Positions 5,347-10,991 of a DNA stretch of 11,666 nucleotides are shown in pieces. This stretch comes from an uncultured Actinoplanes sp. (GTDB lineage Bacteria; Actinomycetota; Actinomycetes; Mycobacteriales; Micromonosporaceae), in the NCBI GenBank assembly GCA_934667465.1, contig CAKUMG010000094.1, forward strand, positions 1 to 11,666, in the 5' to 3' direction. The translations under genes and the position numbers were made by a program. The number at the start of each line of letters is the position of its first letter. Within the stretch, counting starts at the first letter, position 1. The notes under the pieces were generated by a model. That model had not been told where the DNA came from. It did not search any database and worked only from the letters and a program-made list of their open reading frames with translations.

Positions 5347-6171
5347 TCAGCGGGGCCCGGCGGCGGCCCGGGTGGCGGCCAGGGTGCCGAGCAGGGACAG
5401 GGCCCCGGCGCTCGGCGAGCCCGGTTCCGCGTGATAGACGACGAGCTGCTGGCCGGGCTGCGCGCGTACATCGAAGGTCTGCATGTCGAGGGTGAGCGGG
5501 CCCACCTCCGGATGCACCAGCCGCTTGGTCTCGGCGGTCTTGCCGCGGGCGTCGTGCCGCTGCCACAGCTCGCGGAACTCGGCGCTGTCGCGCACCAGGG
5601 TCCGGATGACGCGCTCGACGACCGGGTCGCCGGGCGCCGCCCCCGAAGCCAGGCGCAGGCCCGCCGTCGTCATCCGGGCGACCTCCGGCCAGTCGGCGTA
5701 GAACGCGTGCGCCGCGGGCTCGAGGAACACCTTGAACGCGAGGTTGCCGGTGGCGCCGAACAGGACCTCGCCGAGGCGGTTCGCGGCCAGGACGTCGTAC
5801 GCGCGGCCGAGCACCAGCGCCGGGTTGTCCGGCCACATGTCCATCAGCCGGCGCAGGTGCGGGTCGACGTGCTCGACGCCGGCCGGGACGAGGTCGGGCG
5901 GGCTGACCTTGGCCAGCCGGTACAGGTGCTGGCGGGCGTCGCCGTCCAGACGCAGCGCACGGGCGAGCGCGTCGAGCACCTGCGGGGAGGGGTGGCGTTC
6001 GCGGCCCTGCTCGAGCCGTACGTAATAGTCGGCGCTCATGCCGGCGAGCAGCGCCACCTCCTCGCGGCGCAGGCCCGGCACGCGGCGCAGGCCGGACGTG
6101 ACGAGCCCCGACTCGGCCGGGGTCACGGCCGCCCGGCGCACCCGCAGATAGTCACCGAGATCGTTGGTCAT
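5347..6171 (-). CDS. XRE-family regulator with MmyB-like ligand-binding domain
   Basis: This transcription factor has 274 residues. An XRE helix-turn-helix lies at about residues 28-88. It carries the signature of this subfamily: PGLRREEVALLAGMSADYY, then VRLEQGR and the invariant PSPQVLDALARAL. From about 100 to 262 is the MmyB-like ligand-binding domain (MLTR_LBD). Its markers are LVLGRAYDVLAANRLGEVLF, a long helical middle, and the end motif HPEVGPLTLDMQTFDV. Family structures suggest a hydrophobic, fatty-acid-like ligand, but the ligand here is unknown. It is divergent from an SDR oxidoreductase, a frequent arrangement for these regulators. The spacer holds three GGTG-N5-CACC sites, so it probably controls both itself and the SDR. 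The ATG at 6169-6171 matches the family's usual start and lies 6 bases after a TATCGT -10 box without a Shine-Dalgarno sequence. Confidence 0.92.
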   Translation of the reverse strand: MTNDLGDYLRVRRAAVTPAESGLVTSGLRRVPGLRREEVALLAGMSADYYVRLEQGRERHPSPQVLDALARALRLDGDARQHLYRLAKVSPPDLVPAGVEHVDPHLRRLMDMWPDNPALVLGRAYDVLAANRLGEVLFGATGNLAFKVFLEPAAHAFYADWPEVARMTTAGLRLASGAAPGDPVVERVIRTLVRDSAEFRELWQRHDARGKTAETKRLVHPEVGPLTLDMQTFDVRAQPGQQLVVYHAEPGSPSAGALSLLGTLAATRAAAGPR

Positions 6172-6177
6172 GATCCG

Positions 6178-6183
6178 ACGATA
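6178..6183 (-). promoter_or_regulatory. -10 box of the MmyB-like gene, probably leaderless
   Basis: TATCGT on the minus strand (TAnnnT) ends 6 bases before the ATG. No clear -35 is seen; the best placed hexamer, GGAACA, is poor and ends next to the first operator. Confidence 0.5.
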
Positions 6184-6207
6184 CGGCGGCTGGCTGCGCT
6201 GTTCCTG

Positions 6208-6301
6208 GGTGTGCCGCACCCCCGTTCTCGGGTGCGCCGCACCCCCGTTCTCGGGTGTGCACGCCCTGGGGCGGGGGCACGATGCCTGGGTGCGGCTCAC
6301 C
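6208..6301. promoter_or_regulatory. Operator array: three GGTG-N5-CACC inverted repeats
   Basis: Thirteen-base sites lie at 6208-6220 (GGTGTGCCGCACC), 6231-6243 (GGTGCGCCGCACC, a perfect 6+1+6 palindrome) and 6289-6301 (GGTGCGGCTCACC, extended by one more G/C pair). The first two lie in a 23-bp tandem repeat (6208-6253, with a partial third copy), so their centres are about two helical turns apart. The array fills the 166-base space between the divergent MmyB-like gene and the SDR gene. Binding by the MmyB-like protein is inferred from the position. Confidence 0.6.
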
Positions 6302-6337
6302 CTGGAAGCGGGGCGGCGGCGTGGCCAGGCTGGGTGC

Positions 6338-7048
6338 ATGTCCAAAGTCATCCTGATCACCGGGGCCAGCAGCGGCATCGGTGCCGCGACCGCCCGCCTG
6401 CTCGCCGCCCAGGGCCACACCGTCGTCCTCGGGGCCCGGCGCACCGAGCTCCTGGAGAGCATCCGCGCCGAGGGCGGTGACGTGCACGTGGACCGGCTCG
6501 ACGTGACCGACCGCGCCGACGTCGCCCGCTTCGTCGACGCGGCGGCCCGCGCACACGGGCGCGTCGACGTGCTGGTCAACAACGCGGGCGTCATGCCGCT
6601 GTCGCGCCTCGACGCGCTGCTCGTCGACGAGTGGGACCGCATGATCGACGTCAACGTCCGCGGCCTGCTGCACGGCGTCGCGGCCGCGCTGCCGCACTTC
6701 CAGCTGCAGGGCAGCGGCCACTTCGTGACGGTCGCCTCGATCGGCGCGTACGAGGTCTCCCCGACGGCCGCCGTCTATTGCGGCACGAAGTACGCCGCCT
6801 GGGCCATCACCGAGGGCCTGCGCCAGGAGCTCGACCCGGCCATCCGCGTCACCACGGTCTCCCCGGGCGTCACCGAGTCCGAGCTGGCCGGCTCGATCAC
6901 CGACCCGCTCGCCCGGGAGGCGATGCGCCACTACCGCCGCAACACCATCCCGGCGGCGGCGATCGCCCGCGCCATCTCCTACGCCGTGACCGAGCCCGCC
7001 GACGTCGACGTCAACGAGATCATCGTCCGGCCCGCCGCCCAGCGCTGA
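6338..7048 (+). CDS. Short-chain dehydrogenase/reductase (classical SDR)
   Basis: This is an NAD(P)-dependent oxidoreductase of 236 residues, full length for a classical SDR. The cofactor-binding glycine motif TGASSGIG is at residues 8-15, and Arg34-Arg35 after the second strand favours NADP(H). NNAG is at 81-84. The catalytic tetrad is Asn106, Ser134, Tyr147 and Lys151 (YCGTK), with the usual 13-residue Ser-Tyr spacing. The late PGVTE motif (176-180) replaces the common PG-V-T. The substrate cannot be deduced from the sequence. The ATG at 6338 sits directly before SKVILITGASSG, the normal SDR start; the upstream in-frame ATGs would add an unrelated extension into the operator region. The ribosome-binding site is weak (CCAGG). 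It is divergent from an MmyB-like regulator that probably controls it, and a strong terminator follows the stop. Confidence 0.93.
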   Translation: MSKVILITGASSGIGAATARLLAAQGHTVVLGARRTELLESIRAEGGDVHVDRLDVTDRADVARFVDAAARAHGRVDVLVNNAGVMPLSRLDALLVDEWDRMIDVNVRGLLHGVAAALPHFQLQGSGHFVTVASIGAYEVSPTAAVYCGTKYAAWAITEGLRQELDPAIRVTTVSPGVTESELAGSITDPLAREAMRHYRRNTIPAAAIARAISYAVTEPADVDVNEIIVRPAAQR

Positions 7049-7051
7049 CCA

Positions 7052-7081
7052 CCGGGGGCCTCCCACGCGGGAGGCCCCCGG
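7052..7081 (+). terminator. Strong hairpin terminator after the SDR gene
   Basis: A perfect 13-bp stem, CCGGGGGCCTCCC with its complement, surrounds the loop ACGC. It begins 4 bases after the SDR stop codon. There is no T-run. Confidence 0.85.
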
Positions 7082-7084
7082 CCG

Positions 7085-7150
7085 CCCGTCCGTCGGGGGT
7101 GGCGGCAGGCCGCCCGCCCGTCGGGGGTAGCCGCAGGCTGCCCGTCCGTC
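7085..7150. repeat. 28-bp tandem repeat, about 2.4 copies
   Basis: Units start at 7085 (CCCGTCCGTCGGGGGTGGCG...), 7113 and, in part, 7141. The first two differ at a few bases. Together with the next feature it fills the gap between the SDR terminator and the DUF427 stop. No gene is visible here. Confidence 0.75.
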
Positions 7151-7173
7151 TCGCCCGGAATGACCTCCTTCAA

Positions 7174-7229
7174 CCCCCGGCCCCCGGCCCCCGGCCCCCG
7201 GCCCCCGGCCCCCGGCCCCCGGCCCCCGG
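7174..7229. repeat. Eight perfect copies of the heptamer CCCCCGG
   Basis: The unit starts at 7174, 7181, 7188, 7195, 7202, 7209, 7216 and 7223 without a single mismatch, and is followed by CCCGGG. On the minus strand it reads as eight G5 runs separated by CC, an ideal G-quadruplex pattern. It lies 10 bases after the stop of the minus-strand DUF427 gene, so it is in that gene's 3' untranslated region. On the plus strand the C runs could form an i-motif. Confidence 0.9.
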
Positions 7230-7239
7230 CCCGGGCGGC

Positions 7240-7617
7240 TCAGTCGGCGACGGTGAGCTGGTCGATGCGGTCCGGGTAGAAGGCGACGTGGTCCTTGATC
7301 TCCTTGACCGCGTCGTGTGGCTGCTCGTAGACCCAGATCGCGTCGACGGACCGCTCGCCGCCGACCGGGATCGAGTAGTAGGAGGCGTCGCCCTTGTAGG
7401 GGCAGTACGTCGTGGTCTCGGTGCGCTCGAGCAGCGACCGGTCCACGTCGTCGAGGGGGATGTACTGCACCGACGGGTATGTGGACTCCTGCACGGTGAG
7501 CGCGCGCTCGGAGTCCGCGACGACCTTGCCGGCCACGGTGACGACGACGCGCCGGCCGGTGGGGGTGACGGTGATGGGGTGGTCCGGGCCGGGCTGGAGC
7601 CGGGGCTTGTCCGCCAT
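7240..7617 (-). CDS. DUF427 domain protein
   Basis: This is a 125-residue single-domain protein of the DUF427 family (PF04248). The core motifs are KVVADSERALTVQE (about 31-44), YPSVQYIPLDDVD (47-59), the strongly conserved TTYCPYKGDASYYSI (69-83), and AIWVYEQPHDAVKEIKDHVAFYP near the end. The family forms a small beta-rich fold with a conserved Cys/Tyr/Lys cluster. Its biochemical role is not established, so I assign none. The protein has no signal peptide and is likely cytoplasmic. The ATG at 7615-7617 has a GAAGG ribosome-binding site 7 bases upstream. A longer reading to 7686 is possible but lacks a ribosome-binding site and the family's usual start. It is transcribed divergently from the YbaK-like gene and ends against the CCCCCGG repeat. 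Confidence 0.9.
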   Translation of the reverse strand: MADKPRLQPGPDHPITVTPTGRRVVVTVAGKVVADSERALTVQESTYPSVQYIPLDDVDRSLLERTETTTYCPYKGDASYYSIPVGGERSVDAIWVYEQPHDAVKEIKDHVAFYPDRIDQLTVAD

Positions 7618-7729
7618 GACGAGCCTTCTCTCTGCGAGCTGCGAGCTGACCCGGCCAGTATCCGCCCGGGACGGGCCCGGCCGCATGTGATGAGGCGCTC
7701 GTTTTCCGGGCGCGTCGCGCGTACGTCGA

Positions 7730-7735
7730 TAGGGT
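7730..7735 (+). promoter_or_regulatory. -10 box of the YbaK-like gene, probably leaderless
   Basis: TAGGGT (TAnnnT) ends 7 bases before the ATG at 7743, and no Shine-Dalgarno sequence lies between them. A -35 is not clear. Confidence 0.5.
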
Positions 7736-7742
7736 TGATCGC

Positions 7743-8198
7743 ATGTCAGCCGTCGATGCCGCCGCCGCCCTCGGAGTCGCTCACGAGGTCGTGCGTCACG
7801 GCCCTGTGGCCAGTGTCGCCGAGGCCGCCGCGGCCCAGGGTGTCGAGGTCGGTGACCTGGTCAAGAGCCTGGTCGTGCGGCGGGCCGCCGACGACTACCT
7901 GTTCGTCCTGGTGCCCGGCGACCGGCAGATCTCGTGGCCCAAGCTGCGCACGCTGCTCGGCGTCAACCGTCTCTCGATGCCCGATGCCGCCACGGCCAAG
8001 GATGTCACGGGCTACGAGCGCGGCACGATCACGCCGTTCGGCTCGAAGCATCCGTGGCCGGTGGTCGCCGACGAGCGCCTGCACGGCCGCCGGATCAGCC
8101 TGGGCGCGGGCGAGCGCGGTGTGGGCCTGCGGGTCGACGCGGACGAGGCGGTCGTGCTGCTGGGCGGCGAGTTCGCCGACGTCACCGACGAGGCCTGA
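7743..8198 (+). CDS. YbaK/EbsC-family aminoacyl-tRNA deacylase
   Basis: This is a 151-residue stand-alone trans-editing domain of the YbaK/EbsC/ProX superfamily, which removes wrongly attached amino acids from tRNA (YbaK itself acts on Cys-tRNA-Pro). The conserved catalytic-pocket lysine is in LVKSLVV (Lys41). The family block GYERGTITPFG is at residues 90-100, followed by HPWPVVADERL and the strand with the RISLGAGERGVGLRV segment. The length fits single-domain members, which do not carry the prolyl-tRNA synthetase fusion. Which mischarged tRNA it edits cannot be read from the sequence. The ATG at 7743 is supported by a TAGGGT -10 box 7 bases upstream and by alignment of the N-terminus with the family. 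It is divergent from DUF427 and lies 68 bases before the SIS gene, which has its own promoter-like box. Confidence 0.92.
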   Translation: MSAVDAAAALGVAHEVVRHGPVASVAEAAAAQGVEVGDLVKSLVVRRAADDYLFVLVPGDRQISWPKLRTLLGVNRLSMPDAATAKDVTGYERGTITPFGSKHPWPVVADERLHGRRISLGAGERGVGLRVDADEAVVLLGGEFADVTDEA

Positions 8199-8207
8199 TT
8201 CCGCTCC

Positions 8208-8221
8208 CGCCCGCGCGGGCG
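8208..8221. terminator. Possible short hairpin after the YbaK-like gene
   Basis: CGCCCGCGCGGGCG is a perfect 14-bp palindrome starting 9 bases after the stop. The possible stem is only 5 bp with a CGCG loop and has no T-run, so termination is uncertain. Confidence 0.35.
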
Positions 8222-8254
8222 TGACGGCGGCGCGGAAGTGTCGGACCCGGCGCG

Positions 8255-8260
8255 CATAAT
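8255..8260 (+). promoter_or_regulatory. -10 box of the SIS gene, probably leaderless
   Basis: CATAAT (five of six bases of TATAAT) ends 6 bases before the ATG at 8267. No Shine-Dalgarno sequence is present and no good -35 is visible. Confidence 0.55.
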
Positions 8261-8266
8261 CCCGGC

Positions 8267-9145
8267 ATGAACGCGACATCCGAGGAAATCGCCAGCCAGC
8301 CCGACGTCTGGGAGCAGGCCCTGTCCCGCACGGCCGAGGCCCGTGCCGAGCTCGCCGCGCCGGGGGAGCGGGTCCTGTTCCTGGGCTGCGGCACCTCCTG
8401 GTTCGTCGCCCAGTGCGTCGCGGAGCTGCGCGAGAGCGCCGGCCTGGGGGAGACCGACGCGGTGTGCGCGTCGGAATACGTGCCCCGCCGCCGCTACGAC
8501 CGCGTGGTGGCGATCACCCGTTCCGGCACGTCGACCGAGGTGCTCGAGGCGCTGCGGGCCGTCCCGGCCGGCACCCGACGGGTCGCGGTCACCGCCGTCG
8601 CGGGCACGCCTGTCGACGAGCTCAGTGAGGCCAGGGTGCTGCTCGACTTCGCCGACGAGAGCAGCGTCGTGCAGACCCGGTTCCCGACCACGGTGCTGGT
8701 GCTCGCCCGCGCCGCGTTCGGGGAGGAGCTCGGGCAGGTCGTCGCCGACGGGCGCGCGGCTCTCGGCGCGCCGCTGCCCGCCGACCCCGCCGCCATCGAC
8801 CACCTGGTCTTCCTCGGCACCGGGTGGACCGTCGGCCTGGCCCACGAGGCGGCGCTCAAGGTGCGCGAGGCGGCGCAGGCCCACTCGGAGTCCTATCCGG
8901 CGAAGGACTTCCGGCACGGCCCGGTGGCCGTCGCCGGCGCGCGCAGCCTGGTCTTCTCCTTCGGCGCGGTGCCCGCCGACCTGGACGACACGGCCCGCGC
9001 GGCCGGGGCGACCGCGTACCGCGACAAGCTCGATCCCCTCGCCCAGCTGGTCCTGGCGCAGCGCTTCGCCGTCGCCCTGGCGGCGCACCGCGGCCTCGAT
9101 CCGGACCGGCCCCGGCTGCTGACCCGCTCGGTCATCACCGGGTGA
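8267..9145 (+). CDS. SIS-domain sugar-phosphate isomerase/deaminase-like protein (GlmS C-domain/AgaS-like)
   Basis: This 292-residue protein consists of two SIS (sugar isomerase) domains and lacks the N-terminal glutaminase domain of GlmS. SIS 1 has GCGTSWF (40-46) and the phosphate-binding ITRSGTSTEV (83-92). SIS 2 has GTGWTVGLAHEAALKVREAA (184-203). The segment YPAKDFRHGPVAV (210-222) contains the conserved His-Gly-Pro, and the end PRLLTRSVI resembles the GlmS C-terminal tail. Related stand-alone proteins are AgaS-type amino-sugar deaminase/isomerases and FrlB-type deglycases. The substrate, probably an amino-sugar or glycated-amine phosphate, is not determined by the sequence. There is no sugar kinase or transporter next to it, so genomic context does not help. 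The ATG is set by a CATAAT box 6 bases upstream. It is probably a single-gene transcript. Confidence 0.88.
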   Translation: MNATSEEIASQPDVWEQALSRTAEARAELAAPGERVLFLGCGTSWFVAQCVAELRESAGLGETDAVCASEYVPRRRYDRVVAITRSGTSTEVLEALRAVPAGTRRVAVTAVAGTPVDELSEARVLLDFADESSVVQTRFPTTVLVLARAAFGEELGQVVADGRAALGAPLPADPAAIDHLVFLGTGWTVGLAHEAALKVREAAQAHSESYPAKDFRHGPVAVAGARSLVFSFGAVPADLDDTARAAGATAYRDKLDPLAQLVLAQRFAVALAAHRGLDPDRPRLLTRSVITG

Positions 9146-9187
9146 TCCGCCCCATGAGCCCTGGATGACCCGCCTGGCCGCCCACGG

Positions 9188-9201
9188 GTGACCGCGGTCA
9201 C
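9188..9201. promoter_or_regulatory. GTGACCGCGGTCAC perfect palindrome
   Basis: This 14-bp perfect palindrome lies 42 bases after the SIS stop and 4 bases before the first exporter operator. It could be a second regulator's operator for the exporter, or the stem of a short terminator for the SIS gene. An AT-rich AATAAATAC follows it rather than a T-run. Confidence 0.4.
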
Positions 9202-9205
9202 AATA

Positions 9206-9226
9206 AATACGAGACGGTTCCGTATC
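9206..9226. promoter_or_regulatory. TetR-type operator 1 upstream of the exporter
   Basis: A 21-bp imperfect inverted repeat has arms AATACGAGAC and GTTCCGTATC around a central G, with seven of ten base pairs conserved. Its right arm is nearly identical to that of operator 2. The size and spacing are those of TetR-family operators. Confidence 0.6.
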
Positions 9227-9245
9227 GCTTCGCCCTGACCTACGG

Positions 9246-9275
9246 TGGACGCGATACGGAACTGTCCCGTATCGT
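9246..9275 (+). promoter_or_regulatory. Likely promoter of the exporter gene, overlapped by operator 2
   Basis: TGGACG (9246-9251) and TATCGT (9270-9275) are spaced by 18 bases. Transcription would start near 9282, just before the GGAAG ribosome-binding site. Operator 2 lies in the spacer and covers part of the -10. A weaker alternative, TTCCGT-N17-TACGGT (9218-9246), would start inside operator 2. Confidence 0.45.
9253..9273. promoter_or_regulatory. TetR-type operator 2 upstream of the exporter
   Basis: A 21-bp inverted repeat has arms GATACGGAAC and GTCCCGTATC around a central T, with nine of ten pairs matching. One further C/G pair on each side (9252 and 9274) extends it. Its centre is 47 bp from that of operator 1. 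It overlaps the likely exporter promoter and is the best candidate target of the TetR regulator encoded downstream. Confidence 0.72.
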
Positions 9276-9296
9276 TTTCACCGGAAGAAGCATTCG

Positions 9297-10919
9297 ATGA
9301 ACGAAGTGCACACGGGGCACCCCCGGCGGTGGGCCATTCTCGGCGTCCTCGTCGTCAGCCTGCTCGTCGTCGTCCTGGACAACACCGTCCTCAACGTCGC
9401 GCTGCGTACCATCGCCGACCCCGACGCGGGCCTCGGCGCGGATCAGAGCGAGCTCGCTTGGGCGATCAACTCGTACACGCTGGTCTTCGCGGGCTTGCTG
9501 TTCACCGCGGGCATCCTGGCCGACCGCTTCGGGCGGCGGCTCAGCCTGGTCGCCGGGCTGGCGGTGTTCGGGGTGGCGTCGCTGATCTCGGCGTACGCGC
9601 AGACGCCCGGCCAGCTGATCGGCGCGCGCGCCCTGATGGGGCTGGGTGCGGCGGCGGTCATGCCCGCGACGCTGTCGATCATCGCGAACGTGTTCGAGCC
9701 GCGCGAGCGGGGCCGGGCCATCGGCATCTGGGCCGGGGCGGTCGGGCTCGCCGCGGCCGTCGGCCCGGTGGTCGGCGGGCTCCTGCTGGAGAACTTCTGG
9801 TGGGGCTCGGTCTTCCTGATCAACGTGCCGATCGTCGTCGCGGGCATCGTGCTGATGTTCGTGCTGGTGCCCGAGTCGCGCGACCCGAAGCCGGGGCGCA
9901 TCGACATCGCCGGCGTGGTGCTGTCAGTGCTCGGTCTGAGCCTGCTCACCTACGGCGTCATCACCGGCGGTGAGGACGGGTTCGGCCGCTGGCAGGCGTG
10001 GGGCTCGCTCGCGGTGGCGGTGGCCGTGCTCACCGCGTTCGTGCTCTACGAGCTGCGAATCCCGTTCCCGTCGCTGGACGTGCGGTTGTTCGCCGACGCG
10101 CGGTTCTCCGCGTCCACCGGCATGATCGGCCTGATCTTCTTCGCCAGCATGGGCATGATGTTCTTCAGCGCGTTCTACCTGCAGCTCGTCCGCGGCTACG
10201 GGCCGCTGGCCTCCGGCGCGCTGTTCGTGCCGTTCGCGGCCGGGCAGCTGATCTTCGCGCCACGCAGCGCCGCCATGGTCGAGCGCTTCGGCCCCAAAGT
10301 GGTCAGCGTGGTGGGCCTGGTCCTGGTCGCGGCCGGCCTGGGCGGCTGGATGTTCATCGGCGCGAGCACGCCGGTCGCCGTCATCGCCGTGCTCTTCTTC
10401 GTCATGGGCGTCGGCATGGCCAACGTCATGCCACCGGCCACCGAGTCGATCATGGCCTCCGTCCCGCGGGAGAAGGCCGGCGTCGGATCCGCCGTCAGCA
10501 ACACCATCCGCCAGGTCGGCGGGGCGCTCGGCGTGGCCGTCCTCGGCGCCGTGCTCTCCTCGGTCTACCGCCACGACGTCGCCGGCGCGACCGCGGCGCT
10601 CCCGGACGCCGCTCGCGAGGCGGCCCGGGAGTCGATCTCCGGGGCGTACGGGGTGGCAGCCGACGCCGGGCCCGCCGGGCAGGCGCTGATGGAGGGCGCC
10701 AATACGGCGTTCCTGACCGCGATGCACTGGGCGGCGCTCGGCACGACGGTGTTCGCGCTGCTCGGCGTGCTGGTCGCGGTGATCTGGCTGCCGGGCCGCC
10801 GCCCGGCGGGCGCGCCCGCGCCGACGGTGGCCGAGGGGCTCGCCGAGGAGCAGGGCGTGGAGCTGGTGACAGCGGGCGCCGCCGAGCAGGCGGTTGACAC
10901 GGGTCGCGTCAGGTCGTGA
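9297..10919 (+). CDS. DHA2-type (14-TM) MFS drug exporter
   Basis: This is a proton-driven multidrug exporter of the major facilitator superfamily, EmrB/QacA group, with 540 residues and about 14 membrane helices. In order: helix 1 with LDNTVLNVAL (27-36, motif D1); AWAINSYTL in helix 2; motif A GILADRFGRR (72-81) in the first cytoplasmic loop; motif B RALMGLGAA (111-119); and the antiporter motif C GPVVGGLL (156-163). The central two-helix insertion follows around residues 200-260, and the C-terminal half contains MGVGMANVMPPATESIMASVP. A short hydrophilic tail ends the protein. The substrate cannot be deduced; antibiotics or dyes are typical. The ATG has a GGAAG ribosome-binding site. Two 21-bp operators lie upstream and a TetR gene lies 72 bases downstream on the same strand, so substrate-induced derepression is likely. 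Confidence 0.93.
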   Translation: MNEVHTGHPRRWAILGVLVVSLLVVVLDNTVLNVALRTIADPDAGLGADQSELAWAINSYTLVFAGLLFTAGILADRFGRRLSLVAGLAVFGVASLISAYAQTPGQLIGARALMGLGAAAVMPATLSIIANVFEPRERGRAIGIWAGAVGLAAAVGPVVGGLLLENFWWGSVFLINVPIVVAGIVLMFVLVPESRDPKPGRIDIAGVVLSVLGLSLLTYGVITGGEDGFGRWQAWGSLAVAVAVLTAFVLYELRIPFPSLDVRLFADARFSASTGMIGLIFFASMGMMFFSAFYLQLVRGYGPLASGALFVPFAAGQLIFAPRSAAMVERFGPKVVSVVGLVLVAAGLGGWMFIGASTPVAVIAVLFFVMGVGMANVMPPATESIMASVPREKAGVGSAVSNTIRQVGGALGVAVLGAVLSSVYRHDVAGATAALPDAAREAARESISGAYGVAADAGPAGQALMEGANTAFLTAMHWAALGTTVFALLGVLVAVIWLPGRRPAGAPAPTVAEGLAEEQGVELVTAGAAEQAVDTGRVRS

Positions 10920-10923
10920 CGGC

Positions 10924-10962
10924 GCGGGGTGCGCGGTCCATGATCCAGATCGCGTACCCCGT
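10924..10962 (+). terminator. Hairpin between exporter and TetR genes
   Basis: GCGGGGTGCGCG (10924-10935) pairs with CGCGTACCCCGT (10951-10962) over 12 positions, with two G-U pairs in RNA and a 15-base loop. It starts 4 bases after the exporter stop. It may end or partly attenuate the exporter transcript before the TetR gene. Confidence 0.55.
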
Positions 10963-10991
10963 GGTGGCCGCGGTGGGAAGGCTCGGAGACA

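Noticed and set aside
6152..6337. Upstream in-frame ATGs extending the SDR (from 6164)
   Set aside because: The extension would read through the operator array and overlap the MmyB-like start; the SDR fold begins right at 6338.
7174..7229. Biological link to the human C9orf72 GGGGCC repeat
   Set aside because: The resemblance (GGGGGCC against GGGGCC) is only in composition and folding tendency; there is no homology.
7618..7742. Regulatory sites in the DUF427/YbaK divergent spacer
   Set aside because: GC-rich near-palindromes and GATACT on the minus strand are present, but no -35 or convincing operator could be placed apart from the YbaK -10 box already listed.
6631..8259. Long plus-strand open frame running across the SDR end, terminator, repeats and DUF427
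   Set aside because: It crosses a strong terminator and the heptamer repeat, overlaps three well-recognised genes, and its translation has no recognisable domain.
7743..9145. YbaK-like and SIS genes as one functional system
   Set aside because: They are adjacent on the same strand, but the SIS gene has its own CATAAT box and the two activities have no known link; adjacency alone is not enough.
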